From: Neorhizobium galegae bv. orientalis str. HAMBI 540
Lineage (GTDB): Bacteria > Pseudomonadota > Alphaproteobacteria > Rhizobiales > Rhizobiaceae
Length of the DNA stretch: 64,000 nucleotides
Assembly (NCBI RefSeq): GCF_000731315.1
Contig: NZ_HG938353.1
Location: 1,798,001-1,862,000 of the forward strand
Direction: 5' to 3'
This document shows positions 35,660 through 43,291 of the stretch, one piece after another (the first letter of the stretch is position 1; each line of letters begins with the position of its first letter). The position numbers were made by a program, and so were the translations under genes. The notes beneath the pieces are model-generated. The model worked only from the letters and a program-made list of their open reading frames with translations. It had not been told where the DNA came from and searched no databases.

Positions 35660-35685
35660 AATTGACTTTTACGTAACAGTCAATT
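35660..35685 (-). promoter_or_regulatory. 26-bp near-perfect palindrome (MerR autoregulatory operator candidate)
   Basis: AATTGACT-N10-AGTCAATT with centre TTTACGTAAC: 12 of 13 base pairs are symmetric. It lies 24 bp before the merR start and 8 bp past the mgtE stop. MerR proteins bind such long dyads between promoter elements. The TTTACGTAA core recalls LiuR-type sites (family knowledge). Confidence 0.6.
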
Positions 35686-35692
35686 TTTCGGG

Positions 35693-37111
35693 TCAGCTGA
35701 CCATGAACCACCAGGTCGCCAGGCCGAGGAACGAGAAGAAACCGGTCGTATCGGTAATCGCGGTGACGAACACCGCCGACGATACCGCTGGGTCGGCCCC
35801 GGCCCGGTCGAGGAGCAGCGGGATCATGATGCCGGCCATGGCGGCCGCGAACATGTTGATCAGCATGGCGGTGGCGATTAGCCCGCCGATATGCGCGTCG
35901 TGGAACCAGAGGCCTGCCACAATGCCGACGAGACAGCCGATCACCACACCGTTGATCAGCCCGACGCCCGCCTCGCGTCGGGCGACGCGCCAGGCATTGT
36001 GAATGTCGAGATTGCGGGTCGCAAGCGCCCTCACCGTCACCGTCATCGTCTGCGAGCCGGCATTGCCGCCCATGCCGGCAACGATCGGCATCAGGATTGC
36101 GAGCGCCACCACCTGCTCGATCGTCGCTTCGAACAGCGAGATCACCGAGGCCGAAATGAAGGCGGTGAAGAGGTTGACCAGCAGCCATGGCACCCGCGAC
36201 CGCGAGGTCTCCCGGACCGAGTCGGACAGTTCTTCGTCGCCGACGCCCGAGAGGCGCATGATGTCCTCTTCCGCCTCCTCCTGGATAACGTCGACGACGT
36301 CGTCGATGGTCAGCACGCCGACCAGCCGGCCGTTCTCGTCGACGACGGCGGCCGAGAGCAGGTCGTACTGTTCGAAGAGCTGGGCTGCCTCTTCCTGGTC
36401 CATGTCGGCGGGGATCGGATAGTTCGTCTCCCGCATGATCGTCTCGATCTTCACCTGCCGCTTGGCGCGCAGGATACGGTCGAGGTCGAGCACGCCGAGC
36501 AGCTTGAAGGTCGGGTCGATCACGAAGATCTGGGTGAAGCTCTCCGGCAGATCCTCCTCGTCGCGCATGTAGTCGATCGTCTGGCCGACGGTCCAGAACG
36601 GCGGCACCGCGACGAATTCCGTCTGCATGCGGCGGCCGGCCGACTGTTCAGGATAATCGAGCGCGCGGCGCAGCCTCACCCGCTCGGTGAACGGCAGCTG
36701 CGCGAGAATTTCTTCCCGGTCCTCGTGGTCGAGGTCTTCCAGAATGTAGACCGCGTCGTCCGAATCGAGATCGCCGATCGCTGCCGCGATCTGCGCGTTC
36801 GACATCTGGTCGACGATCTCCATGCGGATGTTTTCGTCGACCTCGGTCAGTGCGGTCAGGTCGAAGTCGTCGCCGAGCAGCCGCACAAGCGCATGGCGCT
36901 GGTCGGGCAGGATCGCTTCGAGCAGGTCGCCAAGTTCCGATTCGTGCAGGCGCGCCACATGGCTGCGCAGGAAAAGCGTGTCACGATCGGCGATTGCGGC
37001 GCCAACCATCGCCAGGAAGTCGGCACGGATCGCGCCGTCCTCGGAATAGATGTCGTCACCGGCATCGTCGGTTTTTGTGCGCAGGCGGTGGTCCTCGCCG
37101 ATATCGCTCAT
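35693..37111 (-). CDS. mgtE: Magnesium transporter MgtE
   Basis: A 472-aa Mg2+ channel. The N-terminal alpha-superhelix (residues about 35-150), the CBS pair (about 160-280, VDENGRLVGVLTIDDVVDVIQEEAEEDIMRLSG), and the C-terminal five-helix pore are all present. Pore signatures LVNLFTAFISASVISLFE, MPIVAGMGGNAGSQTMTVTVRALA and FVTAITDTTGFFSFLGLATWW hold the conserved Asp/Gly-Asn. Mg2+-sensing acidic residues are plentiful between the N and CBS domains. A MerR gene follows on the same strand with 57 bp between. Confidence 0.95.
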   Translation of the reverse strand: MSDIGEDHRLRTKTDDAGDDIYSEDGAIRADFLAMVGAAIADRDTLFLRSHVARLHESELGDLLEAILPDQRHALVRLLGDDFDLTALTEVDENIRMEIVDQMSNAQIAAAIGDLDSDDAVYILEDLDHEDREEILAQLPFTERVRLRRALDYPEQSAGRRMQTEFVAVPPFWTVGQTIDYMRDEEDLPESFTQIFVIDPTFKLLGVLDLDRILRAKRQVKIETIMRETNYPIPADMDQEEAAQLFEQYDLLSAAVVDENGRLVGVLTIDDVVDVIQEEAEEDIMRLSGVGDEELSDSVRETSRSRVPWLLVNLFTAFISASVISLFEATIEQVVALAILMPIVAGMGGNAGSQTMTVTVRALATRNLDIHNAWRVARREAGVGLINGVVIGCLVGIVAGLWFHDAHIGGLIATAMLINMFAAAMAGIMIPLLLDRAGADPAVSSAVFVTAITDTTGFFSFLGLATWWFMVS

Positions 37112-37316
37112 CTGCCGCCCTCGCTGCTGGTCTTTGACAAAACGAGAATGGCGGCAAAAAACATATTGTCAACAACCGGATAGCTGCACCCGGCGCTATT
37201 GCTCCTGCCACCGGTTTTCCTGCTAGAACAATTGCCGTTCCGGGTCCAGAGCGCATGGCGAAACGATGCGGAAAAACCCGAAAGGCAGCCCGAAGGGCAG
37301 CAAGAGGAGTTCGAAA

Positions 37317-37808
37317 ATGGCCATCCGAACCATCCTGAAATATCCCGATCCGGGCCTGTCCAGGCCATGCGAGCCGGTCACGGTTTTCGACGCGGCCCTG
37401 ACGGCGCTGGCCGATGACCTTCTCGATACGATGCGGGCAGCACCCGGCGTCGGCATCACCGCCGCGCATGTCGGCGTCTTCACCCGGCTTGTAGTGCTCG
37501 AACTGTCGAAGGAGAGCGGCGCGAGCTTTTACGCCAACCCGGAAATCCTGCTCTCCTCGGAGGAGTTGATGCGTCATACCGAGGGCAGCGTCTCGATGCC
37601 CGGGGCCAATGACGAGGTAGAACGCCCGAAACGGATCAGGTTCCGCTACCAGGATCTCACCGGTGTCGTCCATGAAGAGGACGCCGAAGGCTTTTATTCC
37701 ATCTGCATGCAGCACGAGATCGACCAGCTCGACGGCATCTTCTGGCTGAAACGGCTGTCCCGCCTGAAGCGGGATCGGCTGCTGCGCAAATGGGGCAAGG
37801 GAAAATAA
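37317..37808 (+). CDS. Peptide-deformylase-like protein lacking metal ligands
   Basis: A 163-aa protein with the whole deformylase fold: KYPDPGLSRPCEPV, then GVGITAAHVG (residues 44-53) for GxGIAAxQ, EGSVSMPG (89-96) for EGCLS, and QHEIDQLDG (132-140) for QHExDHLxG. The metal-binding Cys is Ser 91 and the second metal His is Gln 137; only His 133 and catalytic Glu 134 remain. The Gln of the first motif is His 51. It is therefore unlikely to deformylate peptides with the normal metal centre. MAIRTILKYP at 37317 follows GAGGAG; an earlier ATG at 37266 would add 17 residues. A true Def must lie elsewhere. Confidence 0.85.
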   Translation: MAIRTILKYPDPGLSRPCEPVTVFDAALTALADDLLDTMRAAPGVGITAAHVGVFTRLVVLELSKESGASFYANPEILLSSEELMRHTEGSVSMPGANDEVERPKRIRFRYQDLTGVVHEEDAEGFYSICMQHEIDQLDGIFWLKRLSRLKRDRLLRKWGKGK

Positions 37809-37877
37809 AAAAACCGGACCGAACCAAATCCGCGTTCGCCCGTTGTCAGGTCGCAAGTCCAGCGAGGAGCTACGACC

Positions 37878-38135
37878 ATGAATGCGACAGCAGACAAGAC
37901 CGCAGCCGAACTCGAACGACAAGTATCCGCGCGTCTGGCCGCATTGCCGGACGTCGACTCATCGATGATCGAACCGCATGCCGAGGGAACCAAGGTTATC
38001 CTCGAGGGTTCCGTCGATACCGTGTTCTCGGCCAGGAAGGCCGTATTGAGCGCGGAAACCGTGGATGGCGTACATGATGTCGAAAGCCATCTGACCCTGA
38101 CGGGTAACAAGAATGGCGCATCCACGAGCCATTAA
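37878..38135 (+). CDS. BON domain protein (single domain)
   Basis: An 85-aa protein consisting of one BON domain: ADKTAAELERQVSARLAALPDVDSSMIEPHAEGTKVILEGSVDTVFSARKAVLSAETVDGVHDVESHLTL. The Gly of the central EGSV turn is present. No signal peptide, so it is cytosolic as written. BON domains are linked to envelope and osmotic stress proteins (OsmY type). A second BON gene follows on the same strand beyond a hairpin. Confidence 0.82.
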   Translation: MNATADKTAAELERQVSARLAALPDVDSSMIEPHAEGTKVILEGSVDTVFSARKAVLSAETVDGVHDVESHLTLTGNKNGASTSH

Positions 38136-38142
38136 AGCGAAA

Positions 38143-38184
38143 ACCCGGCGCACCAGCCTTTTGTGAATTGGGGGTGCGCCGGGT
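38143..38184 (+). terminator. Hairpin between two BON genes
   Basis: A perfect 12-bp stem ACCCGGCGCACC / GGTGCGCCGGGT with an 18-nt loop lies just after the first BON stop, before the second start at 38211. There is no T run. It could terminate transcription or set the ratio of the two genes. Confidence 0.5.
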
Positions 38185-38210
38185 CCAGGTGGGAATGATA
38201 GGAGACTGTG

Positions 38211-38702
38211 GTGCCGGGCAAGAAAAAAGCTGACGACATTTCCCGCGAGGAAGATTTTCGCGATTACGATGACCGCAATATCGACGAAGGCTGGCCCTAC
38301 GACGACGCTGGCAGCGCCCGGCCTGTCGACAACGCCGCCTATGGCGACCCCAAGGCCAATTTCGACACCAACCGCAATCGCGGTTATCAGGTGGACAGCG
38401 CCGAGCGCGACGGATCGGAAGAGCGGTTGGTCGACACCATTCGCCCTGGAACGAAGGGGATCGAAGATGCCGACGATCTCGAAGAGCGGGTCACCGACGC
38501 GATCGACGAGCTGGATATGATCGACATGGCGTCCATCGACGTGCATGTCGAGGACGGCACCGTCACGCTCGAAGGCGCCGTCGACGATGCGCCGACCTCT
38601 CGCAAGATCGCCCGCCGGATCCAGCGTGTCGCCGGCGTCCGCGAACTGGTCAACAACCTTCGCCTCGAAGGCGTCGACAGCCACATTCCCGACGACGATT
38701 GA
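38211..38702 (+). CDS. BON domain protein with acidic N-terminal region
   Basis: About 163 aa. An acidic, low-complexity N-terminus (residues 1-85, rich in Asp/Arg, no signal peptide) precedes a BON domain at 90-150 (LEERVTDAIDELDMIDMASIDVHVEDGTVTLEGAVDDAPTSRKIARRIQRVAGVRELVNNL). The start codon is GTG, at 38208 or 38211; the GGAGA site favours 38211. With the preceding gene it forms a BON pair separated by a hairpin. Confidence 0.78.
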   Translation: MPGKKKADDISREEDFRDYDDRNIDEGWPYDDAGSARPVDNAAYGDPKANFDTNRNRGYQVDSAERDGSEERLVDTIRPGTKGIEDADDLEERVTDAIDELDMIDMASIDVHVEDGTVTLEGAVDDAPTSRKIARRIQRVAGVRELVNNLRLEGVDSHIPDDD

Positions 38703-38716
38703 CGGCCCGACGACGC

Positions 38717-39139
38717 CTAGGCGCTCGTCAGCAGGATATCCGGTGAATTTTTCAGAGTATTGCTGACGGTGCAGATTTCCTCGGCCATATGGGCGATCTG
38801 CTTTTTCTGCTCGTCGTCGAAATCCCCTTCGATCCGGAAATCCACGACGAACCTGGTAATCCGGGACGGCCCTTCGTGGGCTTTCTCGCCTGTCACATGC
38901 ACCCTCACCTCGCTCAACCTGTCGAGGATGCCGAGCTTGCTTGCGGCGATGCGACCGCTGAGCACGAGGCAGGCGGCGAGCGATGAAAACATCAGGTCGA
39001 GCGGATTGAACCCCGGCTCAGAAGCGCCCGTCACCACTTCGACCTGACCACCCGTCTCACTCGTCACCTGCGGGTGACCGAGGCGTCCGAGCACCGCCGT
39101 CGCGCCGATCGGCCGTGTCTTTACTTTCAGTTCGACCAT
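38717..39139 (-). CDS. OsmC family protein
   Basis: A 140-aa peroxiredoxin-like OsmC/Ohr-fold protein. The first catalytic Cys is in FSSLAACLVLSGRIAASKL and the second in EEICTVSNTLKNSP; both redox Cys are kept. Members reduce organic or fatty-acid hydroperoxides. The start MVELKVKTRP at 39139 is typical; a longer frame would run into the unusual region beyond. Convergent with the BON gene. Confidence 0.88.
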   Translation of the reverse strand: MVELKVKTRPIGATAVLGRLGHPQVTSETGGQVEVVTGASEPGFNPLDLMFSSLAACLVLSGRIAASKLGILDRLSEVRVHVTGEKAHEGPSRITRFVVDFRIEGDFDDEQKKQIAHMAEEICTVSNTLKNSPDILLTSA

Positions 39140-39600
39140 GGAGTCATTTCCTACCCTGCAATAATGCACACGCCTCAATTCATCAGATAGGCATGGAATT
39201 TCAAAGCCGCAATTCGTCTTGCTGTACGATTGCCTTGTAGAAGCAGTAAAGATTGGATTTTCGCTTAATCTACTTGAGTCATTCTGAGGCTCATTTGCGC
39301 GGCAGCGTACCAATCCTCATCAAAATTCATCGGCGTTACGGGCCGATAGCGACAATCACGGGATTCGGGCGCCCATCATACAGTACGCAGGTGGGTGAGT
39401 GCGAAGGCTGATGCGCTAATCAGGTGAACGAGAACTTGCGTGGTATGACGCGATACGGCGCGGGCGGGACCACTCCAGATGAGTATGGTAAGAGGGGTAG
39501 GTAAGACATAAAACGAGGCGTCGCAAACCATACGCCTATCGTCTTCGCGCCGGAAGATGTCACTACCGGCCACCAACCCTGGATGATTCTGCGAAAACCC
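39140..39600. other. Non-coding stretch of atypical composition
   Basis: 460 bp without a supportable gene, visibly poorer in G/C than the flanks. Short frames on the minus strand give 60-66-residue products with no recognisable features. No attachment repeat or transposase remnant was found. Confidence 0.5.
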
Positions 39601-40197
39601 ATGTCCAAGACCCGATCCGAGACACTATTCGAGACATGGTTAGTGTCAAACAGTCTGCCCTTTCGGGCAATCTCAGCCGAACGGGGCGTCTCGACGCCAG
39701 ACTACGGCGTGACAATCGGTGAGGCGGAGATCATTTTCGAGCTAAAGCAGATTGAGGCTGGCCGAAATTGGGCGGATGAGATGGTTCACAGTGGGGAGGT
39801 CGGCAAATTCATCCGAGATAGAATCACCAAGAGCAAGAGGCAAATACAAGCCGCGTCTAAGGGCGGGAAGCCGACCGTTCTGATAATCTACAACGACTAT
39901 GACCCGTTTCAACTGTTCGGCACGGAAGACCACGATTTCGAGCACGCGATGTACGGAGCAGACACAGTCGTTCTCGCTAAAGATTCGGGACGACTGGTTG
40001 ATCGCTTTCACGGGGACGGGAAGTCGTTTCAATCGGGTAAGAACACGTCGTTCAGCGCCCTAGCGCGTTTGCGCCAAGCGGGACGCGACGCAGAAGTAAC
40101 CGTGACGATCTTTGAAAATATGCACGCCGCAGTTCCGATTGATTACGTCTCGCTGCCCCCGTGCTTCAAGGTCGTCCGAGTAAATCAGTCGCGTTGA
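39601..40197 (+). CDS. PD-(D/E)XK nuclease-like protein of unknown function
   Basis: A 198-aa protein (203 if the ATG at 39583 is used). A helix with ETLFETWLVSNSLPFRAIS precedes STPDYGVTIGEAEIIFELKQ, which has the PD (33-34) ... ExK (47-49) pattern of restriction-endonuclease-fold enzymes. A following helix (IRDRITKSKRQIQAASKG) and strand (PTVLIIYNDYDPFQ) fit that fold. Neither start has a good ribosome-binding site. GC and codon use are lower and more mixed than in the neighbours, and it lies by tRNA-Leu, so transfer is likely. The real function is not known. Confidence 0.6.
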   Translation: MSKTRSETLFETWLVSNSLPFRAISAERGVSTPDYGVTIGEAEIIFELKQIEAGRNWADEMVHSGEVGKFIRDRITKSKRQIQAASKGGKPTVLIIYNDYDPFQLFGTEDHDFEHAMYGADTVVLAKDSGRLVDRFHGDGKSFQSGKNTSFSALARLRQAGRDAEVTVTIFENMHAAVPIDYVSLPPCFKVVRVNQSR

Positions 40198-40341
40198 AAG
40201 TCTAGGCGTCGGACGACAGGTGTCGCCTGCGTGAACACCGGCCGGCGATTCATCGGCAATGCGCTATATAGCTCGATGTTTTGCCATAGGAGCGGCAGGT
40301 CGGTCGCTCAGTTTTCTAGATGCAATTTCATCCGGGCAACA

Positions 40342-40365
40342 AAAAACCCGCCGAAGCGGGTTTTT
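40342..40365 (-). terminator. Rho-independent terminator of tRNA-Leu
   Basis: CCCGC-CGAA-GCGGG flanked by five A and five T gives a 10-bp stem with a tetraloop; on the minus strand T residues follow. It begins 5 bp past the tRNA 3' end. Confidence 0.9.
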
Positions 40366-40369
40366 ATTT

Positions 40370-40454
40370 TGGTGCGGTCGAGAAGACTCGAACTTCCACG
40401 TCTTGCGACACAGCGACCTCAACGCTGCGCGTCTACCAATTCCGCCACGACCGC
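40370..40454 (-). tRNA. tRNA-Leu (GAG anticodon)
   Basis: An 85-nt leucine tRNA with long variable arm, read on the minus strand. The acceptor arms GCGGTCG / CGACCGC match fully, the anticodon stem CAGCG / CGCTG carries loop TTGAGGT with anticodon GAG, and the T-arm loop is TTCGAGT. CCA is encoded at the 3' end. Confidence 0.96.
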
Positions 40455-40631
40455 ATCGTGGTAGATGCCGACTTGCGCCGGCGGGGCTGCATGTAGCAAA
40501 AGCATTTGGGGTGCACAAGTGCGCCGTGACAGATTTTTGAAGGATAAAAATTCCAGGTGTGAATGCCTATATAAACCGGGCCGGAAACCAGGCCCTTGCC
40601 GCACCCTTTTGTTTTTGCCAGAAGATTTTCC

Positions 40632-41360
40632 ATGCTCACACGCACCGACCTCAATCTGTCCATGCTGCCGCAAACGGGCTCCCCGCCAGTGCGCTGGCGA
40701 ATCTCCGATGGACTCGTTCCTTACGTGGAGGCGGTGGCCGAGATGGAGCGTGAGGTGGCGGCGATCGCCGATGGCCGCGCCGACGAGCTCGTCTGGCTGC
40801 TCGAACACCCGCCGCTCTATACCGCCGGCACCAGCGCCGACGCCGCCGACCTGATCGAGCCGGACCGGTTTCCGGTGTTTTCCACAGGCCGCGGTGGCGA
40901 ATACACCTATCATGGTCCCGGCCAGCGCGTCGCTTACGTGATGCTGGATCTCAAACGCCGTCGCCAGGACGTGCGCGCCTATGTGGCGGCGCTCGAGGAG
41001 TTGATAATCCGCACCCTCGACATGATGAACGTGCGCGGCGAGCGGCGCGAGGACCGCGTCGGCGTCTGGGTGCGCCGGCCGGAAAAGCCGCTTCTGCCGG
41101 ACGGTTCGATGGCGGAGGACAAGATTGCCGCGCTCGGCATCCGCCTGCGCCGCTGGGTCAGCTTCCACGGCCTCTCCCTCAATGTCGAACCGGACCTCTC
41201 GCATTTCACCGGCATCGTGCCCTGCGGGATCAGCGCTTACGGCGTGACCAGCCTCGTCGATCTCGGCCTTCCGGTGATGATGGCCGACGTGGATATGCGC
41301 CTGCGTGAAGCTTTCGAGGAAATCTTCGGCGCCTCGGTTTCCGAAACGGCTGTAACCTGA
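40632..41360 (+). CDS. lipB: Lipoyl(octanoyl) transferase LipB
   Basis: A 242-aa enzyme that moves octanoyl from acyl carrier protein to lipoyl domains such as GcvH and E2 subunits. Signature motifs: [32 protein letters not shown], catalytic Lys in [25 protein letters not shown], and catalytic Cys in [25 protein letters not shown] at 40632 is the start. It supplies lipoylation for the GcvH at 58035 in the same window (functional link, not an operon). Confidence 0.95.
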   Translation: MLTRTDLNLSMLPQTGSPPVRWRISDGLVPYVEAVAEMEREVAAIADGRADELVWLLEHPPLYTAGTSADAADLIEPDRFPVFSTGRGGEYTYHGPGQRVAYVMLDLKRRRQDVRAYVAALEELIIRTLDMMNVRGERREDRVGVWVRRPEKPLLPDGSMAEDKIAALGIRLRRWVSFHGLSLNVEPDLSHFTGIVPCGISAYGVTSLVDLGLPVMMADVDMRLREAFEEIFGASVSETAVT

Positions 41361-41422
41361 TCTTGGCTTGAACATTGCCGCCCGCTGTGGTTGAAGAACC
41401 TGGTTCCTCGAAAGTGCCGGGC

Positions 41423-42343
41423 ATGCCCTCTTCCACACCTGAAAATCCGCTGAAGGGCATGGCCATCATGGCCACCTGCATGGTCATCCTGCCGTTGATG
41501 GATGCCATCGCCAAATACATGGCGACCTTCGAGGCGATGTCGCCCGCTCAGGTGACATTCTACAGGTTCTTCTTTCAGCTCGTCTGCATCCTGCCGCTCG
41601 TCGTCTTCACCGGGGCCGCCATCTTCCGGCCGAAACGCCCGTGGATGAACCTGCTGCGCGGCGTGCTGCATGCGGCCGCCAGCCTGATGTTCTTCGCGGC
41701 GGTCAAATACATGCCGCTCGCCGATGTCTTCGCCATCTATTTCGTCGAGCCCTTCATGCTCACCATGATGTCGGCGATCTTTTTGCGGGAAAAGGTCGGC
41801 TGGCGGCGGTGGCTGGCGATCGTCGTCGGTTTCGGCGGCGCCATGATCGTCATCCAGCCGAGCTATGCGATCTTCGGCTGGACGGCGCTTCTGCCGGTCG
41901 CCTGCGCCTTCCTCTACACGCTCTACCTGTTCCTCAACCGCGCGATCGGCGAGGCCGACTCGCCGCTGGTCATGCAGACCATGGCAGGCGTCGGCGGCAC
42001 GCTGTTCATGGCGGCGGCGCTTGTAGCCGGAGATAACGCCGGGGCCGCGGACTTCGCGCCGTCGCTCCCCGCGTCCTGGCTCGGTCTCATCCTGCTGATG
42101 CTGCTCGGCTCCATTTCGGGCTACATGCATCTGCTCGTGGTGCGGGCCTTCCGGCTGGCGCCGCTTTCACTGCTGGCACCCTTCCAGTATTTCGAGATCA
42201 TCTCGGCGACCGTGCTCGGTTACGCCCTGTTCGGCGACTTCCCGACCGCCTCCAAATGGCTCGGCATCGCCGTCATCGTCGCCTCCGGCCTGTTTATCAT
42301 CTGGCGGGAGCGTTCCAAATCGAAGCAGCTCGAAACTGTTTGA
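41423..42343 (+). CDS. DMT/EamA family transporter
   Basis: A 306-aa protein with about ten transmembrane helices in two EamA repeats, of the drug/metabolite transporter superfamily. Repeat 1 includes PLMDAIAKYMATFEAMSPAQVTFYRFFFQ and YMPLADVFAIYFVEPFMLTMMSAIFLREKVGWRRWLAI; repeat 2 includes RLAPLSLLAPFQYFEIISATVLGYALFGDFPTASKWLGIAVI. The ATG at 41423 is used; a TTG at 41375 is possible. Substrate unknown. It follows lipB after 62 bp. Confidence 0.85.
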   Translation: MPSSTPENPLKGMAIMATCMVILPLMDAIAKYMATFEAMSPAQVTFYRFFFQLVCILPLVVFTGAAIFRPKRPWMNLLRGVLHAAASLMFFAAVKYMPLADVFAIYFVEPFMLTMMSAIFLREKVGWRRWLAIVVGFGGAMIVIQPSYAIFGWTALLPVACAFLYTLYLFLNRAIGEADSPLVMQTMAGVGGTLFMAAALVAGDNAGAADFAPSLPASWLGLILLMLLGSISGYMHLLVVRAFRLAPLSLLAPFQYFEIISATVLGYALFGDFPTASKWLGIAVIVASGLFIIWRERSKSKQLETV

Positions 42344-42443
42344 CGGCCTTGTTTTCGGCCGATTAACCGCGCTTCTTTTCTGCCTCTCAACTTCTCTCAT
42401 TTATCCCCCACATTCAGTTTCATGATGAAACGGAGAAATGAAG

Positions 42444-43154
42444 ATGAGCGGGTTCCGCTTTTCTTTTCCGGCATGTGTCATCGCCGGGAAGGGTCGGATT
42501 GTGGCCGACGATATTTTGATGCTGCGCAAATATGCGTTCCCGGACGGCATTTGCTCCTCCGAAGATGCGCTCGCCCTTTTTGCGCTGAATGATTCTTGTC
42601 CCGAACAAAGCCCCGAATGGTCGACCTATTTCGTCGAAAGCCTGACTGCATATCTCGTGCATGGCACAGAGCCGAAGGGGCGCATCGACGACGCAAAGGC
42701 TGGCTGGCTGATGCGCACGATCGCCGCCGACGGAGCTGTTCGTTCCGCACTGGAGCTCGAATTGCTGCTGCATGCGATGGAAGTGGCGTCCGAGGTGCCG
42801 GAGAGCCTCTCGGCCTTTGCGCTCGACCAGGTTCGCCTGGCCCTCGAGCCCGGCGCGCGCGGCGCCTATCATGCCGCCCGCCCCGCCTCTCCTGCCATCA
42901 CAGCCTTTGATCTCACCTATATCTGGCGGGTGCTGCGCGGCGCGATGGAGCGAGGCCGGCTGATGCTCTCGCCGATCGAAGCGCTGGTCCTGCGCGGGAT
43001 CGACGAACTGGCCGATGCTAGAGCCCATCATCCCGTCTGGCAGGAGATGATCGCGGCGGTGGCGACCTATGAAAGGCCGAAGGAAGTGTTGCGCTCCGGT
43101 CCCTGGCTGGTGACCGATGCCGGGCATCGTCTGACGCAAGAGATAGCAGCCTGA
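42444..43154 (+). CDS. Conserved hypothetical protein
   Basis: A 236-aa helical protein I do not recognise. Landmarks: ADDILMLRKYAFPDGICSSEDALALFALNDSCPEQSPEWSTYFVESLTAYLVHG, DDAKAGWLMRTIAADGAVRSALELELLLHAME and LSPIEALVLRGIDELADARAHHPVWQEM. The middle has an acidic segment (DDAKAGW) but no calcium-binding motif I can claim. ATG 42444 is 8 nt after GGAG; ATG 42438 is too close. Not secreted. Homologues are familiar in rhizobia only as hypotheticals. Confidence 0.65.
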   Translation: MSGFRFSFPACVIAGKGRIVADDILMLRKYAFPDGICSSEDALALFALNDSCPEQSPEWSTYFVESLTAYLVHGTEPKGRIDDAKAGWLMRTIAADGAVRSALELELLLHAMEVASEVPESLSAFALDQVRLALEPGARGAYHAARPASPAITAFDLTYIWRVLRGAMERGRLMLSPIEALVLRGIDELADARAHHPVWQEMIAAVATYERPKEVLRSGPWLVTDAGHRLTQEIAA

Positions 43155-43291
43155 CGAACAACGGGTGGCAATGCCCCGCGTGCCCGCTCGTTCGCATTTT
43201 AGCGATCGGCTAAACCCCCTGGAAAATCAATCGGCCTAATGGTGTTCGTGATGATCGGCCAATCGCGAGCCGACAGGCTCCCGAGGTCGAT

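Noticed and set aside
39140..39600. Attachment-site duplicate of the tRNA-Leu 3' end
   Set aside because: No copy of the tRNA 3' terminal sequence was found in the stretch beyond the accessory gene, so island boundaries remain unknown.
39376..39608. Two overlapping minus-strand frames of 60-66 codons
   Set aside because: No ribosome-binding site, no conserved motif and frames compete with each other.
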